Assembly (NCBI RefSeq): GCF_003050835.1
Contig: NZ_QAOJ01000003.1
Coordinates: 372,001 to 436,000 of the forward strand
DNA: 64,000 nucleotides
Direction of reading: 5' to 3'
DNA from: Pseudomonas sp. GV071
GTDB lineage: Bacteria > Pseudomonadota > Gammaproteobacteria > Pseudomonadales > Pseudomonadaceae
This document shows, piece by piece, positions 43,113 to 56,304 of this stretch; within the stretch, counting starts at the first letter, position 1, and every line of letters begins with the position of its first letter. The notes under the pieces were generated by a model. The model saw only the letters and a list, made by a program, of their open reading frames with translations. It was not told the origin of the DNA and did not search any database. Made by a program: the position numbers and the translations under genes.

Positions 43113-46100
43113 TCAGTTCACCCAGACGCGGGCGTTACGGAACATGCGCATCCAGCCGCCGTCCTCGTCCCACTCTTCCGGTTTCCACGAGTTCTGCACG
43201 GCGCGGAACACGCGTTCCGGGTGCGGCATCATGATGGTCACGCGGCCGTCGCGGCTGGTCAGGCCGGTGATCCCACGCGGCGAACCGTTGGGGTTGGCCG
43301 GGTAGTTTTCGGTGACCTTGCCGTGGTTGTCGATAAAGCGCAGTGACACGCAACCGGACAGATCCGCCTCCAGCAGCGCTTCCTCGCTTTCGAACTCGGC
43401 ATGGCCTTCACCGTGGGCGATGGCGATTGGCATGCGCGAACCGGCCATGTCACGCAGGAAGATCGACGCCGACTCCTGCACCTGAACCATGGCCACACGG
43501 GCTTCGAACTGCTCGGAACGGTTACGCACGAAGTGCGGCCAGAACTCGCTACCCGGAATCAGTTCGTGCAGGTTGGACATCATCTGGCAACCGTTGCACA
43601 CGCCGAGGGTGAAGCTGTCCTTGCGCTCGAAGAAGGCGCTGAAGGCATCACGGGCACGGGTGTTGAACAGCACCGACTTGGCCCAGCCTTCACCGGCGCC
43701 CAGCACGTCGCCGTAGGAGAAGCCACCGCACGCAACCAGGCCTTTGAACGCTTCCAGGCTGACGCGACCGGCGAGGATATCGCTCATGTGCACGTCGATG
43801 GCGTTGAAGCCGGCGCGGTCGAAGGCCGCGGCCATTTCCACCTGACCGTTGACGCCCTGCTCACGCAGAACCGCCACTTGCGGACGCACGTTCTTCTTGA
43901 TGTAGGGCGCCGAGATGTCCTGGTTGACGTCGAAACCCAGTTTGACCGAGAGGCCAGGGTTGGCTTCGTCCAGCAGTACGTCGTACTCCTGCTCGGCGCA
44001 CTCGACGTTGTCGCGCAGACGCTGCACCTGGTAGCTGGTGGCCGCCCACTCGCGCTGCAGCAGACGACGCTCGCCAGTGAACACCGGCTGGTCGTTGAAG
44101 CTGATGTTGATTTCGGCATTGTTCAGCGGCTGACCGATCACGGCCACGCAGTCGCCCAGACCGGCCGCGCTGAATTGCGCCAGCACTTCCGGGGTGGAGT
44201 CCTGACGTACTTGAATCACCGCGCCCAACTCTTCGTTGAACAGCACAGCGGCCAGTTCTTCGCGGTTATGGGCCACGGTGTCGAGGACGATGTTCAAGCC
44301 ACAGTGACCGGCGAAAGCCATTTCCAGCACGCTGACCAGCAGGCCACCGTCGGAGCGGTCGTGGTAGGCCAGCAGGTTGCCGTCGGCGTTCAGGCCCTGG
44401 ATCACGGCAAAGAAAGCCTTGAGGTCTTCAGCATCGTCGACGTCCGGTGCCTGGCGCGCCAGTTGGCCGTACACCTGGGCCAGGATCGAGGCGCCCATGC
44501 GGTTCTGGCCACGGCCGAGGTCGATCAGAATCAGGTCGGTCTCACCCTTGTCCATGCGCAGTTGCGGGGTCAGGGTTTTACGGATGTCGAGCACCGGGGC
44601 GAAGCCGGTCACGATCAGCGACAGCGGCGAGGTCACGGACTTGTCGGTGCCCTCTTCGCTCCAGCGGGTTTTCATCGACATCGAGTCTTTGCCCACCGGA
44701 ATGGTGATACCGAGCTCCGGGCAAAGCTCCATACCAACCGCTTTCACGGTGTCGTACAGACGGGCGTCTTCACCCGGGTGGCCGGCGGCGGACATCCAGT
44801 TGGCCGACAGTTTGATGTCGGAAATCTTGCCGATGCGCGAGGCCGCGATGTTGGTCAGGGTTTCGCCAATCGCCATGCGACCGGACGCCGGGGCGTTGAG
44901 CAGAGCCAGCGGCGTGCGCTCACCCATGGCCATGGCTTCACCGGTGTAGACGTCGAAGCTGGTGGCGGTGACGGCGCAGTCGGCTACCGGCACTTGCCAC
45001 GGGCCAACCATCTGGTCGCGGGCAACCAGACCGGTGATGGTGCGGTCGCCGATGGTGATCAGGAAGCTTTTGCTGGCGACGGCCGGGTGGTGCAACACGC
45101 GCTCAACGGCTTCTTTGAGGTCGAGGCTGGCGGCGTCGAAATCGTCGCCCAGCTCTTGCTCGCGAACGGCCGAACGGTGCATGCGCGGGGCTTTGCCCAG
45201 CAGTACTTCCAGCGGCATGTCGACGGCGTTGTTGCCGAAATGGCTGTCGGCGACGGTCAGCTGCGGTTCGGCCAGGGCTTCACCTACCACGGCAAACGGG
45301 CAGCGCTCGCGCTCGCAAATAGCTTTGAAGGCTTCAAAGTCGGCGGCATCGACGGCCAGCACGTAACGTTCCTGCGATTCGTTGCACCAGATCTCGTGCG
45401 GGGCCATGCCCGGCTCGTCGTTCGGTACCGCGCGCAGTTCGAAGCGGCCACCACGGCCACCGTCGTTGACCAGTTCCGGGAAGGCGTTGGACAGACCGCC
45501 AGCGCCAACGTCGTGGATAAAGCTGATGGGGTTCTTGTCGCCCAGCTGCCAGCAGCGGTCGATCACTTCCTGGCAACGACGCTCCATTTCCGGGTTTTCC
45601 CGTTGCACGGAGGCAAAATCCAGGTCGGCCGAGCTGGCGCCAGTGGCCATCGACGAGGCAGCGCCGCCGCCCAGGCCGATCAGCATGGCCGGGCCACCGA
45701 GAACGATGAGCTTGGAGCCCACGGTAATTTCGGCTTTCTGTACGTGTTCAGCGCGGATGTTGCCCATACCGCCGGCGAGCATGATCGGCTTGTGGTAGCC
45801 GCGTACTTCGTCGCCATGGGGGGTGCTGATTTTTTGCTCGAAGGTACGGAAGTAACCGGTCAGGGCCGGACGACCGAACTCGTTGTTGAACGCGGCGCCG
45901 CCGAGCGGGCCTTCGATCATGATGTCCAGCGCGGTGACGATGCGCTCAGGCTTGCCGTATGGGGTTTCCCACGGTTGTTCGAAGCCCGGGATCTGCAGGT
46001 TGGACACGGTGAAACCGGTGAGGCCCGCTTTTGGCTTGGCGCCGCGACCGGTAGCACCTTCGTCGCGGATCTCGCCGCCGGAACCGGTGGACGCACCGGG

Positions 46101-47009
46101 GAACGGCGCAATGGCAGTCGGGTGGTTGTGGGTTTCCACCTTCATCAGGATATGCACCGGCTCTTGTACCGCGCCGTACTGGCGGGTTTCAGAGTTCGGG
46201 AAGAAACGCCCGGCGACCGAACCTTCGATCACGGCGGCGTTGTCTTTATAAGCAGAGAGAACGCCTTCGCCGTGCATCTGGAAGGTGTTCTTGATCATGC
46301 CGAACAGGCTTTTTTCCTGGTTCTCGCCGTCGATATCCCAGCTGGCATTGAAGATTTTGTGACGGCAATGCTCGGAGTTGGCCTGGGCGAACATCATCAG
46401 TTCGATGTCGTGCGGGTTGCGCCCCAGTTTTACGAACGCGGCGACTAAATAGTCGATTTCATCGTCAGCCAGGGCCAGACCGAGGTCGCTGTTGGCTTGT
46501 TCGAGGGCCGCGCGGCCGCCGTTGAGAACGTCCACAGCGGTCAGCGGCTTGGGTTCGGCGTGACTGAACAGACCAGCGGCCTGTTCCAGGTTGCCGAGCA
46601 CCAGTTGGGTCATGCGGTCATGCAGCGCGCTCGCGACTTGCTCGGCCTCAGCCTCGCTCAGCTCACCAGCAACGTAGTAGGCAATGCCGCGTTCCAGGCG
46701 CTGGATCTTCGCCAGGCCGCAGTTGCGGGCGATGTCGCTGGCCTTGCTGGACCACGGGGAGATGGTGCCAAAACGCGGCAGCACCAGGAACAGACGGCCG
46801 CTTGGCTCTTGCACCGGCACACTGGGGCCGTACTTGAGCAAGCGGGCGAGCACTTTCTCTTCGTCGCCGGTGAGCAGACCGGTCACCTCGGCAAAGTGGG
46901 CAAACTCGGCGTACACCGCTGTAACAGCGGGGACTTTGGCAGTCAGTTGGTCGAGCAACTTGCCGTGGCGGAAGGCAGAAAGGGCAGGAGCGCCGCGCAG
47001 GATCAACAT
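43113..47009 (-). CDS. purL: PurL, phosphoribosylformylglycinamidine synthase
   Basis: A 1298-residue single-chain FGAM synthase of the large Proteobacterial type. It converts FGAR, glutamine and ATP to FGAM in purine synthesis. N-terminal PurS-like and linker domains are followed by two synthase halves ([20 protein letters not shown] at about 207-226 and the glycine-rich [11 protein letters not shown]). The C-terminal glutaminase domain has its catalytic Cys in [16 protein letters not shown] (about residue 1140-1155), with HGEGHAEF and [13 protein letters not shown]. Length is as expected. It diverges from mltF. Confidence 0.97.
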   Translation of the reverse strand: MLILRGAPALSAFRHGKLLDQLTAKVPAVTAVYAEFAHFAEVTGLLTGDEEKVLARLLKYGPSVPVQEPSGRLFLVLPRFGTISPWSSKASDIARNCGLAKIQRLERGIAYYVAGELSEAEAEQVASALHDRMTQLVLGNLEQAAGLFSHAEPKPLTAVDVLNGGRAALEQANSDLGLALADDEIDYLVAAFVKLGRNPHDIELMMFAQANSEHCRHKIFNASWDIDGENQEKSLFGMIKNTFQMHGEGVLSAYKDNAAVIEGSVAGRFFPNSETRQYGAVQEPVHILMKVETHNHPTAIAPFPGASTGSGGEIRDEGATGRGAKPKAGLTGFTVSNLQIPGFEQPWETPYGKPERIVTALDIMIEGPLGGAAFNNEFGRPALTGYFRTFEQKISTPHGDEVRGYHKPIMLAGGMGNIRAEHVQKAEITVGSKLIVLGGPAMLIGLGGGAASSMATGASSADLDFASVQRENPEMERRCQEVIDRCWQLGDKNPISFIHDVGAGGLSNAFPELVNDGGRGGRFELRAVPNDEPGMAPHEIWCNESQERYVLAVDAADFEAFKAICERERCPFAVVGEALAEPQLTVADSHFGNNAVDMPLEVLLGKAPRMHRSAVREQELGDDFDAASLDLKEAVERVLHHPAVASKSFLITIGDRTITGLVARDQMVGPWQVPVADCAVTATSFDVYTGEAMAMGERTPLALLNAPASGRMAIGETLTNIAASRIGKISDIKLSANWMSAAGHPGEDARLYDTVKAVGMELCPELGITIPVGKDSMSMKTRWSEEGTDKSVTSPLSLIVTGFAPVLDIRKTLTPQLRMDKGETDLILIDLGRGQNRMGASILAQVYGQLARQAPDVDDAEDLKAFFAVIQGLNADGNLLAYHDRSDGGLLVSVLEMAFAGHCGLNIVLDTVAHNREELAAVLFNEELGAVIQVRQDSTPEVLAQFSAAGLGDCVAVIGQPLNNAEINISFNDQPVFTGERRLLQREWAATSYQVQRLRDNVECAEQEYDVLLDEANPGLSVKLGFDVNQDISAPYIKKNVRPQVAVLREQGVNGQVEMAAAFDRAGFNAIDVHMSDILAGRVSLEAFKGLVACGGFSYGDVLGAGEGWAKSVLFNTRARDAFSAFFERKDSFTLGVCNGCQMMSNLHELIPGSEFWPHFVRNRSEQFEARVAMVQVQESASIFLRDMAGSRMPIAIAHGEGHAEFESEEALLEADLSGCVSLRFIDNHGKVTENYPANPNGSPRGITGLTSRDGRVTIMMPHPERVFRAVQNSWKPEEWDEDGGWMRMFRNARVWVN

Positions 47010-47115
47010 CTCGGGGAAAGCCTCGGGAAGGGGGATGCTTTGAGGCCGTGCATTCTAACCCAAAGCTCCCGCCAAGGCACTCGTGACGGGGACCCAGTCG
47101 ACAGTTTTGCGCTAG

Positions 47116-48642
<1,527 letters not shown>

Positions 48643-48650
48643 AACAAGCG

Positions 48651-48713
48651 CATCGCGGCTGAAGCCGCTCCTACGGATTGTGCGATCTCGCAGGACCGGC
48701 TTCAGCCGCGATG
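48651..48713. repeat. REPIN, GTAGGAGCGGCTTCAGCCGCGA family (one arm diverged)
   Basis: CATCGCGGCTGAAGCCGCTC and the inverted CCGGCTTCAGCCGCGATG lie between the convergent mltF and tadA genes. Confidence 0.85.
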
Positions 48714-48717
48714 TTTT

Positions 48718-49203
48718 TTAATCCGGCTTTGCCCGGCGCTGTTTGAAGAACTCGCTCAACACCGCACTGCACTCCTCTGCCAAGACCCCACCCTCCACCA
48801 GCACCCGGTGGTTAAGAAAGATCTGATCGAAGAACTTGCCGCGGCTCTGCACGATGCCGGCCTTGGGTTCGGTCGCGCCAAACACCACGCGATTGACCCG
48901 CGCATGCACCAGCAAACCGGCGCACATGCTGCACGGTTCCAGAGTCACGTACAGGGTGCTGCCCGGCAGCCGGTAGTTTTCCACGGCGCTGGCCGCCGCG
49001 CGGATGGCGACCATCTCGGCATGGGCGCTGGGGTCATGGGTGGTGATCGGGCAGTTAAAACCGCGCCCGATCACCTCACCGTCCTGAACCAGCACCGCAC
49101 CCACCGGCACCTCACCCAGGCTCGCGCCCTGTGCGGCGAGCGCCAGGGCTTCGCGCATAAACTGCGTGTCCTGACTGCGGTCGATGATCTGCGGTTTTCT
49201 CAT
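48718..49203 (-). CDS. tadA: TadA, tRNA-specific adenosine deaminase
   Basis: A 161-residue zinc deaminase that converts A34 to inosine in tRNA-Arg(ACG). Zinc and catalytic residues are in HAEMVAIRAAA (His, Glu; about residues 61-71) and PCSMCAGLLVHARVNRVVFG (two Cys; about 90-109). The C-terminal SEFFKQRRAKPD tail fits the family. It is downstream of the multicopper oxidase gene with 18 bp between them and may share its transcript. Confidence 0.95.
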   Translation of the reverse strand: MRKPQIIDRSQDTQFMREALALAAQGASLGEVPVGAVLVQDGEVIGRGFNCPITTHDPSAHAEMVAIRAAASAVENYRLPGSTLYVTLEPCSMCAGLLVHARVNRVVFGATEPKAGIVQSRGKFFDQIFLNHRVLVEGGVLAEECSAVLSEFFKQRRAKPD

Positions 49204-49221
49204 TGTTTACTCAACCACGCC

Positions 49222-50592
49222 TTACTCAACAAGAATGGAAGCCATCAGGCCGGTTTCCATATGGTCGATCACGTGGCAGTGAAACATCCACACCCCGGGG
49301 TTATCCGCCACCAGCGCCACCCGCGCATTCTCGTTCTTGCCGAGCAGGTAGGTGTCGGTGAAGTACGGAATGATCTTCTTGCGGTCCGAGCTGAGCACTT
49401 TGAAGCTCATGCCGTGCAAGTGGATCGGGTGCTGGTACTGCGCCATGTTGCGGAACTCGAGAATATAGCTCTGCCCCAGCTTCATCTTGGCGATGGGCCG
49501 GTCGGCGCAGGTCTTGTCGTTGATGTCCCAGGCCTTGCCGTTGATCTGCCAGAACGCCGGCGCGCGGCCATTGGTGGTCACAGACACGGCACCGACCCAT
49601 TCGAACTTGAAGTCGAGCACTTCGGCATTCTGCAGATCTGGCTCGGCAATCGGGTTGGCTGGAATCTGCGGCGGCCATTCGCTGGCCGGCGCCTCTTCGC
49701 TGGCCACCGAACGGAAGGTCGCCAGCCGTACCGGGCCGTTGCGCAACGGCAACTCGACGCCCGCTTCCGGCACCTTGATCGCCAGGCACAAACGCATGCC
49801 CGGCCCAATCCAGTATTCCTTGCCGAACAGCCGTGGCTCGATCGGGTTACCGTCCAGCGCGTACAGACGCGCATCGGCGCCCGGCAGGTTGAGGCGGTAG
49901 GTCACGGTGTTGTCGAGGTTGAAAATGCGCAGGCGCACGATCTGCCCGGCCGGCAGATCGATGGTCGGCAAGTGCTCGGCATTGATCGTCGAGTAGCTGC
50001 CGGCGGTACCGCCACGGGCGGCCTCACGGGGAATGCTGAACGGCGTGAACGCGCCTTCGGCATCGATATGCCAGGTCTTCAGGCTGAGCGAACGCTCATG
50101 GGTGAAACCGGTAGGCTCGCGCTCTTCCACCACCAGCGGGCCCACCAGGCCATGGCCCAGTTGCTGGCTGCTCAACACATGCGGGTGGTACCAGTAGTTG
50201 CCGGCGTCCGGCGTCTTGAACTGGTAATCGAAATACTCGCCGGGCAACACCGGCAACTGCGACACATAGGGCACACCGTCCATTTCCAGCGGCAGGCGAA
50301 TGCCGTGCCAATGGATGGTGGTGGGCTCACTGAGCTTGTTGATAAAACGCACCCGCAGCCACTCACCCTGACGGCTGCGCAACTCGACGCCCGGCGCCGA
50401 ACCGTTGTACGCCCAGGCCGGGGTTTTGTGGCCAGCCACCAACTCCAGATCCATGGGCGCGGCGATCAACTCGTAGTCATGGGTGGTGCTGCCCAATGGC
50501 CGTCCCAGCCAATAACGCACTCCACCGGCACCAAAGCCCACCGCGGTCAAACCGAGCAGGCCACCGAGAATCTGTCGACGTGTAAAAGACAT
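49222..50592 (-). CDS. Tat-exported multicopper oxidase
   Basis: A 456-residue periplasmic multicopper oxidase with a twin-arginine signal (MSFTRRQILGGLLGLTAVGF). All copper motifs are present: TIHWHGIRLP (about 87-96), YWYHPHVLSSQQ (about 130-141), HPIHLHGMSF (about 391-400), and HCHVIDHMETGLMAS (about 434-448, with the T1 axial Met). It should oxidise Cu(I), phenols or similar compounds with reduction of O2 to water. Methionine-rich loops typical of CueO/CopA are absent, so a copper-tolerance role is not assured. I use the ATG at 50592; a GTG four codons upstream is possible. Confidence 0.85.
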   Translation of the reverse strand: MSFTRRQILGGLLGLTAVGFGAGGVRYWLGRPLGSTTHDYELIAAPMDLELVAGHKTPAWAYNGSAPGVELRSRQGEWLRVRFINKLSEPTTIHWHGIRLPLEMDGVPYVSQLPVLPGEYFDYQFKTPDAGNYWYHPHVLSSQQLGHGLVGPLVVEEREPTGFTHERSLSLKTWHIDAEGAFTPFSIPREAARGGTAGSYSTINAEHLPTIDLPAGQIVRLRIFNLDNTVTYRLNLPGADARLYALDGNPIEPRLFGKEYWIGPGMRLCLAIKVPEAGVELPLRNGPVRLATFRSVASEEAPASEWPPQIPANPIAEPDLQNAEVLDFKFEWVGAVSVTTNGRAPAFWQINGKAWDINDKTCADRPIAKMKLGQSYILEFRNMAQYQHPIHLHGMSFKVLSSDRKKIIPYFTDTYLLGKNENARVALVADNPGVWMFHCHVIDHMETGLMASILVE

Positions 50593-50693
50593 GGGTACAG
50601 ACACCTCTAGATAGGGGACTTTCTAGAACAACACGCTGGCCCATCAGGCTTGAATTTTTGATAGCCGGTCTCTGACGGACCGGCTTGCGGGAC

Positions 50694-50806
50694 GAGTCCC
50701 TAGTCGTCGACCAGGCGGCGTTGCGTCCTCGCTTTAATGCTCACGTACTACAGTACGCTGCGCTTAAAGCTGCGGGGCGCCTTGCCTGGTCTTAGCCTAG
50801 GAACTC
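50694..50806. repeat. Large palindromic intergenic element, copy 2
   Basis: Outer arms GAGTCCCTAG / CTAGGAACTC, middle arms GACCAGGCGGCG / CGCCTTGCCTGGTC, and an inner palindrome around TAATGCTCACGTACTACAGT. It shares the AGGCGGCGTTG...AATGCTCA...CTGCGCTT...CGCCTTGCCT order with the copies at 7830 and 52486. It lies between the multicopper oxidase start and the guaA stop. Confidence 0.7.
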
Positions 50807-50816
50807 TCGGGGAAAC

Positions 50817-52394
50817 TCACTCCCACTCGATTGTTGCTGGCGGCTTGCTCGACACATCGTAGGTAACCCGCGAGATGCCTTCGATCTCGTTGATGATCCG
50901 GCCGCTGACCGTTTCCAACAACTCATACGGCAGGTGCGCCCAACGGGCGGTCATGAAGTCGATGGTTTCCACCGCGCGCAGGGCCACGACCCAGGCGTAA
51001 CGACGGCCGTCACCGACCACGCCTACCGATTTCACCGGTTGGAACACGACGAACGCCTGGCTGACCTTGTGGTACCAGTCGGCTTTGCGCAGTTCTTCGA
51101 TAAAGATATGGTCGGCGCGACGCAGCAGGTCGGCGTATTCCTTTTTCACTTCACCGAGGATGCGCACGCCCAGGCCCGGGCCCGGGAACGGGTGACGGTA
51201 GACCATGTCGTACGGCAGGCCGAGTTCCAGGCCCAGACGACGCACTTCGTCCTTGAACAGTTCGCGCAGTGGCTCGACCAGCTTCAGGTTCATTTCTTCC
51301 GGCAGGCCGCCGACGTTGTGGTGCGACTTGATCACGTGGGCCTTGCCGCTCTTGGCGCCAGCCGATTCGATCACGTCCGGGTAGATAGTGCCCTGGGCCA
51401 GGTACTTGATGTTGTCCAGCTTGCAGGACTCGGCATCGAACACGTCGATGAAGGTACGGCCGATGATCTTGCGCTTCTTCTCCGGGTCGGCTTCGCCGGC
51501 CAGGTTGCCCAGGAACTGCTCTTCAGCGTTGGCGCGGATCACTTTGACGCCCATGTTCTCGGCGAACATGGCCATCACTTGCTCGCCTTCGTGCAAGCGA
51601 AGCAGGCCGTTGTCGACGAACACGCAGGTCAGTTGGTCGCCGATGGCCTTGTGCAGCAGCGCCGCAACAACCGAGGAATCGACACCACCGGACAGCCCGA
51701 GCAGTACGTTGTCGGTACCGACCTGGGCACGCACCTGGGCAATGGCGTCTTCAGCGATTTTCGACGGGGTCCACAAGGCTTCGCAGCCGCAGATGTCGAG
51801 GATGAAACGCGAGAGGATACGCCCGCCCTGTTTGGTGTGGGTCACTTCCGGGTGGAACTGCACGCCGTAGTAACGACGGTCATCGTTGAACATGCCGGCA
51901 ATCGGGCAGCTCGGGGTGCTGGCCAGGATGTGGAAGTCTTCCGGCATCTTGGTGACCTTGTCACCGTGGCTCATCCACACGTCGAGACCGAACAGGCCGT
52001 CGGCGTCGACGTGGTCTTCGATGCCATCGAGCAGGCGGCTTTTGCCGACCACATCGACGCGGGCATAACCGAATTCACGCAGCTCGGAACCTTCGACTTT
52101 GCCGCCCAGTTGCTCGGCCATGGTCTGCATGCCGTAGCAGATACCGAAAACCGGCACGCCGAGATCAAACACCGCCTGCGGGCAACGCGGGCTGTCGGCA
52201 ACGTGGACCGACTCGGGGCCGCCAGCGAGAATCACGCCCTTGGGCGCGAATTCGCGAATCGCTTCGTCGTCCATGTCGAACGGATGCAGCTCGCAGTACA
52301 CGCCGATCTCGCGCACGCGGCGGGCGATCAGCTGGGTGTACTGGGAACCGAAGTCGAGGATCAGGATGCGGTGAGCGTGAATATCGAGGGCCAT
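50817..52394 (-). CDS. guaA: GMP synthase (glutamine-hydrolysing)
   Basis: A 525-residue enzyme that aminates XMP to GMP. N-terminal glutaminase with catalytic Cys in [19 protein letters not shown] (about residues 82-100) and the His-Glu pair in [11 protein letters not shown] (about 178-188); then the PP-loop [20 protein letters not shown] (about 232-251) of the ATP pyrophosphatase domain; and a C-terminal dimerisation domain ending PPATIEWE. Length equals the family norm. It follows guaB in the same direction with 233 bp between, a gap filled by a large palindromic element and a hairpin. Confidence 0.97.
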   Translation of the reverse strand: MALDIHAHRILILDFGSQYTQLIARRVREIGVYCELHPFDMDDEAIREFAPKGVILAGGPESVHVADSPRCPQAVFDLGVPVFGICYGMQTMAEQLGGKVEGSELREFGYARVDVVGKSRLLDGIEDHVDADGLFGLDVWMSHGDKVTKMPEDFHILASTPSCPIAGMFNDDRRYYGVQFHPEVTHTKQGGRILSRFILDICGCEALWTPSKIAEDAIAQVRAQVGTDNVLLGLSGGVDSSVVAALLHKAIGDQLTCVFVDNGLLRLHEGEQVMAMFAENMGVKVIRANAEEQFLGNLAGEADPEKKRKIIGRTFIDVFDAESCKLDNIKYLAQGTIYPDVIESAGAKSGKAHVIKSHHNVGGLPEEMNLKLVEPLRELFKDEVRRLGLELGLPYDMVYRHPFPGPGLGVRILGEVKKEYADLLRRADHIFIEELRKADWYHKVSQAFVVFQPVKSVGVVGDGRRYAWVVALRAVETIDFMTARWAHLPYELLETVSGRIINEIEGISRVTYDVSSKPPATIEWE

Positions 52395-52445
52395 GATTCA
52401 GTCTCGTCTAAGTCAATCAGTAACAGTCGTGATTCAGAAACAACT

Positions 52446-52476
52446 CGGGGCTGAATAAAACAGCCCCGGTTTTTTA
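52446..52476. other. Hairpin between guaB and guaA
   Basis: GGGGCTG (52447-52453) and CAGCCCC (52461-52467) form a stem with a 7-base loop; a T-run follows on the + strand, opposite to the direction of the gua genes. It therefore looks like a terminator for transcripts running against the operon rather than for guaB. Confidence 0.5.
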
Positions 52477-52485
52477 ATCTTTTTC

Positions 52486-52626
52486 AAAAATCGATTTGCC
52501 ACGTCGCGAGCGAAGAAGAGGCAAGGCGGAAGGGAGTGAGAAAGCGCAGTTGGCTGTAGCCAATGAGCATTTCGAACTTCCTTCCAACGCCGCCTGTTCG
52601 AGCGCAGCAGCGGCAAATCGATTTTT
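52486..52626. mobile_element. MITE-like element with perfect 15-bp terminal inverted repeats (palindromic family, copy 3)
   Basis: AAAAATCGATTTGCC (52486-52500) is repeated exactly inverted as GGCAAATCGATTTTT (52612-52626). Inside are the family core pieces GGCAAGGCGGAAGG, GCGCAGTTGGCTGTAGCCAA, TGAGCATTTCG and CCAACGCCGCC. The right end touches the guaB stop codon at 52628. No target-site duplication could be identified with certainty. Confidence 0.6.
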
Positions 52627-52627
52627 T

Positions 52628-54175
<1,548 letters not shown>

Positions 54176-54202
54176 TTAGATGAAGCAGGAGTTTCTATCG
54201 AC

Positions 54203-54269
54203 CTTGTAGGAGCCAGCTTGCTGGCGAAGCTCTTTAGATTGCATTCGCTAGCAAGCTAGCTCCTACAAG
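54203..54269. repeat. REPIN, GTAGGAGCCAGCTTGCTGGCGA family
   Basis: A second REP family: CTTGTAGGAGCCAGCTTGCT and the inverted AGCAAGCTAGCTCCTACAAG. Its right arm runs into the coding end of the next gene and supplies its TAG stop (54263-54265). Confidence 0.85.
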
Positions 54270-54814
54270 TCCACGACAACCTGCCTAACCCCATACCCCA
54301 ACCGTTCCCCAAACTCTTCTATAAAGGAAGGCACAAACCCCGCCTCCCCCCAGTTATTGAAGATAAAGCCCAGATTGGAAAACCCGCACGGCTGCAAAAA
54401 CAGAAAGCCGTTGATGTCATCTTCAAAGCCGCACAGCGGGCAGGTGAAGTTGTCGCTGACCTTGGGCATCCACTCTTCCAGGCTGTCGAACAGCGCCTCA
54501 CCGACTTCCTTGCGACACTTGGGGCAGCCGGCTTCTTCGAGGAAGTTCCTGGTCGGCGTATAGATGCAGCGCTTGCTCACCACCTCCAGGCCATGCACCG
54601 GCCGGCCGAACGGCAAACGCTCCGGGTGCAGGGCGATGCGCTTGGCGCCAGGCGCGATGGCGTAGGCCATGCGGTTGCCTGTGCGCCCACAGGTACTCAG
54701 TTCGGCAGCGACGATATTGCGCTGCACCAGCCAGCGCAGCATCAGCCGCGCCCGCGCCTCATGGTTGGGAAAGGTGGATACCTGCGGCACCAGAATCAGT
54801 TGTTGCTCAGCCAT
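54263..54814 (-). CDS. Zinc-ribbon protein of unknown function
   Basis: A 183-residue soluble protein, starting MAEQQLILVPQVSTFPNHEA. Two CxxC pairs at about residues 96-99 (GCPKCRKE) and 124-127 (TCPLCGFE) should bind one zinc. The C-terminal half is aromatic (FLFLQPCGFSNLGFIFNNWG). I recall similar Pseudomonas proteins mislabelled as a 'sugar ABC transporter ATPase', but there is no Walker motif. I choose the ATG at 54814 over one 18 bp upstream. It diverges from xseA. The final codons (...VVDL, stop) lie inside a REP arm. Confidence 0.72.
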   Translation of the reverse strand: MAEQQLILVPQVSTFPNHEARARLMLRWLVQRNIVAAELSTCGRTGNRMAYAIAPGAKRIALHPERLPFGRPVHGLEVVSKRCIYTPTRNFLEEAGCPKCRKEVGEALFDSLEEWMPKVSDNFTCPLCGFEDDINGFLFLQPCGFSNLGFIFNNWGEAGFVPSFIEEFGERLGYGVRQVVVDL

Positions 54815-54897
54815 GACCGGCCCCGAAATCAAAACGGCGTGCAGTTTAACAGGCGACGGCTTTGGCTCGCGGCGCGTATGCCTCTATCATGCCCGCC

Positions 54898-56277
54898 ATG
54901 ATCAAAGACCCGTTCCAACGCCTCGGCCTCGACCGCGAAGTGCTCACCGTCAGCCAGCTCAACGGCCGCGCCCGTGTGCTGCTGGAGGATGTGTTCAGCA
55001 ATATCTGGGTGGAAGGCGAAATCTCCAACCTGGCCAAGCCCGCCTCCGGCCATGTGTATTTCACCCTCAAAGACAGCAACGCCCAAGTGCGTTGTGCGCT
55101 GTTCCGGCAGAACGCCGCCCGCGTGCGCCAGGCGCTGCGTGATGGCCTGGCCGTGAAGGTGCGCGGCAAGGTGTCGTTGTTCGAAGGCCGTGGCGACTAC
55201 CAGCTGATTCTCGACAGCGTGGAGCCCGCCGGCGATGGCGCCCTGCGCCTGGCCTTCGAGGCGCTGAAGGAAAAGCTCAGCGGCGAAGGCCTGTTTGCCG
55301 CCGAGAACAAAGTCGCCCTGCCCGTTCACCCGCAACGCATCGGCATTGTCAGCTCGCCGACCGGCGCGGTGATCCGCGACATCATCAGCGTGTTCCGCCG
55401 CCGTGCACCGCAGATCCAGCTGACCCTGATCCCCACCGCCGTACAGGGCCGTGAAGCCACCGGGCAAATCGTCCGCGCCTTGCAGATTGCCGACCGCCAA
55501 GGCTTCGACGCGCTGATCCTGGCCCGTGGCGGCGGTTCGCTGGAAGACCTCTGGTGCTTCAACGAAGAATTGGTGGCGCGCGCCATTGCCGCCTGCCAGA
55601 CACCGATCATCAGCGCCGTCGGCCATGAAACCGATGTGTCGATCAGCGACTTCGTGGCCGACGTGCGCGCGCCCACTCCTTCTGCCGCCGCCGAGCTGCT
55701 GGCGCCGGATGCCAATGAGCTGGTGCAGCGCCTGAACAGCCTGCACCGCCGCCTGGTGATGCGCATTCACAACCGCATCGAGCGCGAACGCCTGCGTCTG
55801 GACGGTATCAGCCGTCGCCTGCGCCACCCCGGCGAACGCCTGCGCCAGCAAGCGCAACGTCTCGACGATCTGGACATGCGCCTGCGCCGCGCCTTCGAGC
55901 GCAATCTGCAGCAGCGCCAGGACCGCGTCGCCCGCCTGAATATGCGCCTCGCCGCGCAGCACCCGGGCCGTGCCCTGGCGTTGCTGCGCCAGCGTCTCGA
56001 TGGCCTCAGTGAACGTTTGCCGCGCGCCATGCGCGAGGCGCTGAAAGATCGCCGTCAGCAATTGCACACGCAGGCGCAAACGCTGAACGCCATCAGCCCT
56101 CTGGCGACCCTTGGCCGCGGCTACAGCATTCTGCTCGACGATAAAGGCCAGGCGATTCGCAACGCCGCGCAGACCAGACCCGGCCAGCGCCTGAAGGCGC
56201 GCCTGGGCGAAGGCGAGCTGGAGGTGCGGGTGGAAGACAACCACCTGACCCCGGTGACCCTGTCGCTGCTCGACTGA
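54898..56277 (+). CDS. xseA: Exonuclease VII large subunit
   Basis: A 459-residue subunit of exonuclease VII, which cuts single-stranded DNA from both ends into short oligonucleotides. N-terminal OB-fold (about residues 20-115; VSQLNGRARVLLEDVFSNIW), catalytic domain with the GxRGGGS-like box DALILARGGGSLEDLWCFNE (about 202-221) and VGHETDVSISDFVADVRAPT, and a long coiled-coil tail rich in Arg, Leu and Gln (about 285-400). The ATG at 54898 gives the family length (E. coli 456). The small subunit xseB is elsewhere. Confidence 0.95.
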   Translation: MIKDPFQRLGLDREVLTVSQLNGRARVLLEDVFSNIWVEGEISNLAKPASGHVYFTLKDSNAQVRCALFRQNAARVRQALRDGLAVKVRGKVSLFEGRGDYQLILDSVEPAGDGALRLAFEALKEKLSGEGLFAAENKVALPVHPQRIGIVSSPTGAVIRDIISVFRRRAPQIQLTLIPTAVQGREATGQIVRALQIADRQGFDALILARGGGSLEDLWCFNEELVARAIAACQTPIISAVGHETDVSISDFVADVRAPTPSAAAELLAPDANELVQRLNSLHRRLVMRIHNRIERERLRLDGISRRLRHPGERLRQQAQRLDDLDMRLRRAFERNLQQRQDRVARLNMRLAAQHPGRALALLRQRLDGLSERLPRAMREALKDRRQQLHTQAQTLNAISPLATLGRGYSILLDDKGQAIRNAAQTRPGQRLKARLGEGELEVRVEDNHLTPVTLSLLD

Positions 56278-56304
56278 CTTCCCACTTTTTATTCAGGCTT
56301 GCCC

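Noticed and set aside
43401..46448. A 1015-codon open frame antisense to purL
   Set aside because: GC-rich genes leave long open frames on the other strand. This one has no ribosome site, a skewed composition rich in Val, Gly, His and Gln, and purL is certain on the reverse strand.
47052..47057. TAGAAT -10 box for purL
   Set aside because: No acceptable -35 box at 16-18 bp; not strong enough to list.
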